Shown here piece after piece: positions 60,191 through 64,000 of a stretch of DNA of 64,000 bases. The position numbers and the translations under genes were made by a program. Origin of the DNA: Streptomyces sp. PR69. Its GTDB lineage: Bacteria; Actinomycetota; Actinomycetes; Streptomycetales; Streptomycetaceae. How positions within the stretch are numbered: the stretch's first letter is position 1; every line of letters starts with the position of its first letter. Where the stretch lies: positions 1 through 64,000 of the forward strand of contig NZ_JAOWCB010000012.1 in the NCBI RefSeq assembly GCF_026420845.1, read 5' to 3'. The notes under the pieces are model-generated. The model had not been told where the DNA came from. It saw only the letters and a program-made list of their open reading frames with translations, and searched no databases.

Positions 60191-61234
60191 ATGGACGTCT
60201 CCCTGGAAGTCTCCTTTCTCGGCGGACCACAGCCGCAGCGCGGCGTCGGCGTGGTCGCCCCGTTCGATTTTGCGCTGGACCGGGAGCTATGGCGCTGGGT
60301 CCCCGACGACGTCTCGCTGCGCCTGACCCGCACCCCCTACGTCCCGGTGGAGGTCTCCCTCGACCTGGCCCGTGTGGTGAGCGAGCACGAGACGCTGTGC
60401 GAGGCTGTCCGGGCGCTCGGCGAAACGGAGCCGGAAGTGGTGGCCTATGCCTGTACCTCCGGCAGCTTCGTCGGCGGTCTGGCGGGGGAGCGCGCGATGG
60501 TCGAGGCGATGAGCTCCGCGGGGGACGTGCCGTCGGTGACCACCTCCGGAGCCCTGCTCGAAGCCCTCGATGAGCTGGGCGCCCGTCGCATAGCCCTGGT
60601 CACCCCCTATACGGAGTCGGTGACCCGGTCCCTGGAGGAGTATCTGGGCGAGGCCGGGGTAACGGTCACGGGCCGCGCCTTTCTCGGGCTGACCCGGCAC
60701 ATCTGGAAGGTTCCGTACCGCTCGGTGGTGGACATGGCGCGACAGGCGGTGGTGGGCGCGGCCGACGCGCTCTTCATCAGCTGTACGAATCTGCCGACGT
60801 ACGACGCCATCCCGCAGCTGGAGGCCGAGCTGCGCATGCCGGTGCTCTCCGCCAACCAGGTGACGATGTGGGCCGCGCTGCGCCGGGTCGGGGTGCACGC
60901 CGTCGGCCCGTACCAGCAGCTGCTGATCCAGCCGGAGCCGCGGCCGCAGAGCCCCCTGGAGGCGCGGCTGGAGGACGGCCTGGAGGTGCGGCTGGACGAG
61001 AGCCTGGAGGCGGGCTTCGAGGCCGGCCTGGACGAGCTGGGGAGCCCCGAGGCGACGCCTCCCCTGCCTCCCGTGCCTCCCCTGCCTCCGGTGCCTCCCG
61101 TGCCTCCCGTGCCGCCCATCGCCCCGGCCGCCTCCGCGGCGGCCCCGGCCGGTCCGGCCGACCCGCAGGCCGACCCCTCGCAGCTTCCGCCGTTTCCGCC
61201 GACTCCGACCGATGAACAGGAAGGCTGGGCATGA
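60191..61234 (+). CDS. Maleate isomerase/Asp-Glu racemase family protein with low-complexity tail
   Basis: 347 residues. Residues 1-250 form the maleate cis-trans isomerase/EutA-like fold, with both catalytic cysteines: Cys88 in YACTSGSF and Cys198 in ISCTNLP. Residues about 251-347 are a Pro/Val/Ala and Leu/Glu repeat tail (PPLPPVPPLPPVPPVPP) not part of the family. Members isomerise maleate or racemise Asp/Glu/hydantoin-type acids, and EutA belongs here. It overlaps the next gene by 4 bp. Confidence 0.85.
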   Translation: MDVSLEVSFLGGPQPQRGVGVVAPFDFALDRELWRWVPDDVSLRLTRTPYVPVEVSLDLARVVSEHETLCEAVRALGETEPEVVAYACTSGSFVGGLAGERAMVEAMSSAGDVPSVTTSGALLEALDELGARRIALVTPYTESVTRSLEEYLGEAGVTVTGRAFLGLTRHIWKVPYRSVVDMARQAVVGAADALFISCTNLPTYDAIPQLEAELRMPVLSANQVTMWAALRRVGVHAVGPYQQLLIQPEPRPQSPLEARLEDGLEVRLDESLEAGFEAGLDELGSPEATPPLPPVPPLPPVPPVPPVPPIAPAASAAAPAGPADPQADPSQLPPFPPTPTDEQEGWA

Positions 61235-61968
61235 CGATCGTCGGGCTTCTCTATCCCGGGCACTCCGCCGAGGACGACTACCCCCGCATCGAGGTGCTGC
61301 TCGACAGCGACATCAGACTGGCCGTCCTCCACACCGACATCGGCGAGGACGCGCACCGGGTCGACGCGCTGCTGGAGATGGGTTCGGCCGAGCGGCTGGC
61401 CGCGCGGGTGGAGGAGCTGCGTCTGCAGGGCGCCGAGTCGGTGGTGTGGGCGTGCACCAGCGGCAGCTTTGTGTACGGGTGGGAGGGCGCCCATGACCAG
61501 ATCCGCTCGCTCGCCCGGGCCGCGGGCCTGCCGGCCTCCAGCACCTCCTTCGCCTTCGCCCACGCCGTGCGGGAGCTGGGCGTACGGCGGGTGGCCGTCG
61601 CCGCCACCTATCCGCAGGATGTGACGGATCTGTTCACCGACTTCCTCAAGGCATCCGGGGCCGAGGTGGTCGGCAATCGCGCGAGCGGCGTCATCACCGC
61701 CGAGGAGGTCGGTGCCTGGGGACGGGAGCAGGTCCTTGAGCTGGCGCGCACGGGCGACCATCCGGATGCCGAGGCGGTGCTGATGCCGGACACCGCCCTG
61801 CACACCGCCGCGTATCTGGACGAGCTGGAGGAGACCCTGGGCAAACCGGTGCTGACGGCCAACCAGGTGACCGTGTGGGAGGGCCTGCGGCTGGCCGACC
61901 GGAAGGCCTGGGGGGACGGTCTGGGGCTGCTGTTCGCCCGCCCGGAGCACCTGGAGCGCGGCGACTGA
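61231..61968 (+). CDS. Maleate isomerase/EutA-like paralogue lacking second cysteine
   Basis: 245 residues. Same fold as the preceding protein: LYPGHSAEDDYPRIE, VVWACTSGSF with Cys75, and ANQVTVWEGL near the end. At the second catalytic position the sequence reads LMPDTALHT, with Asp187 where Cys is expected. It may be an inactive or altered partner of a heteromer, or use different chemistry. ATG 61231 overlaps the upstream stop (ATGA). Confidence 0.83.
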   Translation: MTIVGLLYPGHSAEDDYPRIEVLLDSDIRLAVLHTDIGEDAHRVDALLEMGSAERLAARVEELRLQGAESVVWACTSGSFVYGWEGAHDQIRSLARAAGLPASSTSFAFAHAVRELGVRRVAVAATYPQDVTDLFTDFLKASGAEVVGNRASGVITAEEVGAWGREQVLELARTGDHPDAEAVLMPDTALHTAAYLDELEETLGKPVLTANQVTVWEGLRLADRKAWGDGLGLLFARPEHLERGD

Positions 61969-62086
61969 GCGAAGCGCGGGGGGTGACCGGAGCGCGCGGA
62001 CTGACCGGAGCGCGGGAATAACCGGAGGATGCCTCCTGTTGTCTGGTCCGGCACATGCCAGGCCTGACCAGTGAGTGAAGGCCGCA

Positions 62087-62115
62087 AGCCCCGTCCTTCA
62101 GGGCGAGGTTGGGCC
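62087..62115. repeat. Hairpin resembling an IS1341-type end
   Basis: gccccgtccttcagggcgagg resembles the stem-loop ends of IS605/IS1341 elements. It lies about 105 bp ahead of tnpB and may mark the left end, or be a remnant of another element. Confidence 0.45.
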
Positions 62116-62150
62116 GGTTCCGGCCCGCAGGCGAATCCGCAACCATGATG

Positions 62151-62162
62151 TGACAATTGTCA
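62151..62162. promoter_or_regulatory. Perfect palindrome upstream of tnpB
   Basis: tgacaattgtca, a 12-bp perfect palindrome, 57 bp before the tnpB ATG. It may be an operator or part of the promoter; TAGCGT lies further downstream. Confidence 0.45.
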
Positions 62163-62218
62163 GCTCGTTAGGGTAGCGTTCTCGTAGATCGTTTCCGGCC
62201 AGTCCGGGGAGGTGTGCC

Positions 62219-63370
62219 ATGAAGCTGCGCTACAACGAGCGGATCTATCCGACCAGTCAGCAGTGCCGTGACCTGGCCCGCTTCTTCGGCTGTGCCCGCG
62301 TGGTCTACAACGACGGGCGCAGGCTGCGGTCTGAGGCGTACAAGAACGGGGAGCCGTTCATCACCGACGCCCAGTTGCAGAAGCTGGTCATCACGGCGGC
62401 GAAGAAGACGCCGGAACGCCAGTGGCTGAAGGAGGCCCCGTCCGTTGCGCTGGTGCAGTCCCTGGGTGATCTGCACGCGGCGTACCGGAACTTCTTCGCG
62501 TCGAAGAAGGGCCTGCGGCAGGGGCCGAAGGTCGGTCATCCGAAGCGGAAGAAGAAGTCCGGGCGTCAGACGCTCAGGTTCACCCGCAACGGGTTCGCGC
62601 TGCGCGACAACGGGCGGTTGTTCATCGCCAAGCTGGGTGAGGTGAGGGTGCGCTGGTCGCGCCCGCTGCCGTCCGAACCTTCGTCGGTCACGGTCATCAA
62701 GGACGCGGCGGGCCGCTATTTCGCCTCGTTCGTGGTCGAGACCGACGACAAGCCGCTTCCCGCCCTGGACCTTGAGGAGACGGATACCGGGATCGACCTG
62801 GGCCTCGCCTCCTACGCGGTGCTGCGCGGGCGGAAGATCACTTCCCCGAAGTTCTTCCGGCGTCAGGCCAAGAAGCTCCGCCGCGCCCAGCGCAAGCTGT
62901 CCCGTGCCCAGAAGGGCTCAGCGAACCGGCGCAAAGCCAGGCTCGCCGTAGCGAAGATCCATGCGCGCATCGCGGACCAGCGGCGCGACTTCATCGAACA
63001 GCACACCACCAGAATCACGCGCGAGAGCCAAGCCGTGTACCTGGAGGACCTGAACGTGAAGGGCATGGCGACCGCCAAGGGCAAGCGCGGCAAGTCCGTC
63101 CACGACCAGAGCCTGGGCATGTTCGCCCACACCCTGGAGGCCAAATGCGCCCGGTACGGGCGCGGCTTCGTCAAGGTATCGCGCTGGTTCCCCTCCACCC
63201 AGAAGTGCTCCGTCTGCGGAAGCATCGAAGGACCCAAGGGACAGGAAGGACTCAAAATCCGGCACTGGACATGCTCTTGCGGAGCCGCCCACGACCGGGA
63301 CGAAAACGCCGAGATCAACCTTCGCGCCGAAGGGCGCGCACTCCTCGCGGCGGGACACGCCGAGAGGTAA
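62219..63370 (+). CDS. tnpB: TnpB-type RNA-guided nuclease (IS1341/IS200-IS605 OrfB)
   Basis: 383 residues, the usual size. N-terminal helix-turn-helix/wedge part, then RuvC-like domain: Asp193 in GIDLGL, Glu276 in YLEDLNVKGM, Asp361 in HDRDENAEINL, all present. Zinc finger Cys330/333 and 352/354 (CSVC, CSC). TnpB cuts DNA guided by an RNA from the transposon right end. No tnpA is present, as in IS1341-type elements. GGAGG precedes ATG 62219. Neighbouring gene decay suggests a region of insertion. Confidence 0.93.
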   Translation: MKLRYNERIYPTSQQCRDLARFFGCARVVYNDGRRLRSEAYKNGEPFITDAQLQKLVITAAKKTPERQWLKEAPSVALVQSLGDLHAAYRNFFASKKGLRQGPKVGHPKRKKKSGRQTLRFTRNGFALRDNGRLFIAKLGEVRVRWSRPLPSEPSSVTVIKDAAGRYFASFVVETDDKPLPALDLEETDTGIDLGLASYAVLRGRKITSPKFFRRQAKKLRRAQRKLSRAQKGSANRRKARLAVAKIHARIADQRRDFIEQHTTRITRESQAVYLEDLNVKGMATAKGKRGKSVHDQSLGMFAHTLEAKCARYGRGFVKVSRWFPSTQKCSVCGSIEGPKGQEGLKIRHWTCSCGAAHDRDENAEINLRAEGRALLAAGHAER

Positions 63371-63495
63371 AACGCCTGCGGAGGGCACGTAAGACTTCCC
63401 AAGCGGAAGCAGCGCTCGTTGAAACAGGAACCCGCCAGGAGCTGCACCCGCAGCAGACTGGAACCCCGGGCCTTCAGGCCCAGGAGGATGTCAGA
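63371..63495 (+). ncRNA. Putative right-end (omega/reRNA) guide region of the tnpB element
   Basis: Follows tnpB directly. Contains a cctgcggagg-type stem, ccccgggccttcaggccc hairpin and aggaggatgtca, which resembles conserved IS1341-type right ends. If so, the element would end at or just after ggatgtca (about 63492), and adjacent flank would act as guide. Confidence 0.55.
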
Positions 63496-63585
63496 CGCAC
63501 CACAAGCGCAGGAGGGCGCCACCGGTGGACGCCGCAGAGACGGCAGGGGCCGCAGAGTCGCCGACGGGCATACGGCGTCGCCCCC

Positions 63586-64000
63586 GTGCCCCTGCCCGTA
63601 CTGGATCTGGTCACGGTCAGCGGCGGCGGCAGCGCGTCCGCGGCCCTCGCGACCAGCGTGCGGATCGCCCGGCTCGCCGAGCGGCGCGGCTATCGCCGCC
63701 ACTGGGTCGCCGAGCACCACTCCATGCCGGGCGTCGCCTCCTCCTCGACGACGACTTCCCCGACAGGCACCCCTATGCCCGTATCCACGCGGTTCCCGGG
63801 CCGGTGCAGGGCCCCGCCGCACGCCGACCTCTCTGGCTGCACCACTTCTCGGCGCGCAACACGATCCCAGCGCTCGATCTGTGCCGGGAGAACTTCCGGC
63901 CCTCGGCCGTGCTCGACGCCCCGTACGCGCTGATCGGCGTCTCCGCGCCGGGCTGGACGAGCTGCAGAAGCGCACCGGCGCGGATGAGCTGATGATCACC
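63586..64000 (+). pseudogene. Decayed LLM class flavin-dependent oxidoreductase (partial)
   Basis: Parts of a luciferase-like monooxygenase are spread over three frames. The N-terminus reads PLPVLDLVTVSGGGSA... and WVAEHHSMPGVASS (63586-about 63755). A second frame gives HAVPGPVQGPA, PLWL joined directly to HHFSARNTIPALDL, and AVLDAPYALIGVS. A third gives GLDELQKRTGADELMIT at the window end. Compared with a normal protein, at least three internal blocks are missing (after VASS, between PLWL and HHFSA, and after GVS). FMN-binding portions are lost, so it cannot be functional. Confidence 0.8.

Noticed and set aside
53961..61968. Complete ectoine utilisation (eut/doe) cluster
   Set aside because: Transporter and EutA-like proteins match, but hydrolase, deacetylase, cyclodeaminase and aminotransferase genes are missing.

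Overview
The window is high-GC actinobacterial chromosome, most likely from a Streptomyces species. The reasons are the very strong third-position GC, frequent GTG starts and 1- to 8-bp gene overlaps, XRE-DUF397 and DUF1707 genes, class E and class F sortases, a DasR-type operator (GGTCTAGACC), and a CslA-GlxA-CslZ-LPMO hyphal glycan locus whose gene content matches that of model streptomycetes. All calls come from reading the sequence and from family knowledge; no database search was possible.

Layout. 0-10 kb: a bifunctional penicillin-binding protein (3' end outside the window), a three-gene ABC-2 exporter, envelope proteins (DUF1707, DUF445, a double-Excalibur lipoprotein), an SRPBCC protein, DUF1876 and acylphosphatase. 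10-19.6 kb: an accessory segment with a DinB/maleylpyruvate-isomerase-like protein, an alpha/beta hydrolase, a VanZ-like membrane protein, a divergent XRE-DUF397 / ATP-binding regulatory set, and a two-gene putative defence module (modification-sensor-like domain fused to a PD-(D/E)xK nuclease, plus a PLD-helicase-DUF3427 protein) with visibly lower GC. 19.6-28 kb: SEC-C/TPR protein, class E sortase, a YidC paralogue, FAH hydrolase, UPF0303, a Gfo/Idh/MocA dehydrogenase divergent from a ROK regulator across a palindromic operator, and an LAATG-anchored surface protein.

28-36.6 kb is a tightly coupled phosphonate (2-aminoethylphosphonate-type) operon: GntR regulator, FAD oxidoreductase, PhnX-like hydrolase, ABC transporter and a Tat-exported phosphodiesterase. 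36.7-39.1 kb holds a HAD hydrolase and a class F sortase directly behind its probable private substrate. 39.3-49.3 kb is the hyphal-tip glycan locus: GH6 glucanase (cslZ), radical copper oxidase (glxA), cellulose synthase-like cslA, an NlpC/P60 protein, an SPFH protein and an AA10 LPMO behind DasR-like sites. A Tat-exported propeller-amidohydrolase follows. Two identical tRNA-Lys(CTT) genes lie on either side of the last four of these genes (NlpC/P60, SPFH, LPMO, amidohydrolase).

53-62 kb is a catabolic cluster that I cannot match to a described pathway: IclR regulator, Ehu-type polar amino acid ABC transporter, DUF3830, amidase, D-2-hydroxyacid dehydrogenase, and two Asp/Glu-racemase/maleate-isomerase-like proteins that differ at a catalytic cysteine. 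62-64 kb is a lone, apparently intact TnpB (IS1341 type) with its right-end RNA region, next to a badly decayed luciferase-like monooxygenase. Two themes recur: short tandem duplications at gene junctions, and a family of GC-rich repeats placed at gene 3' ends.
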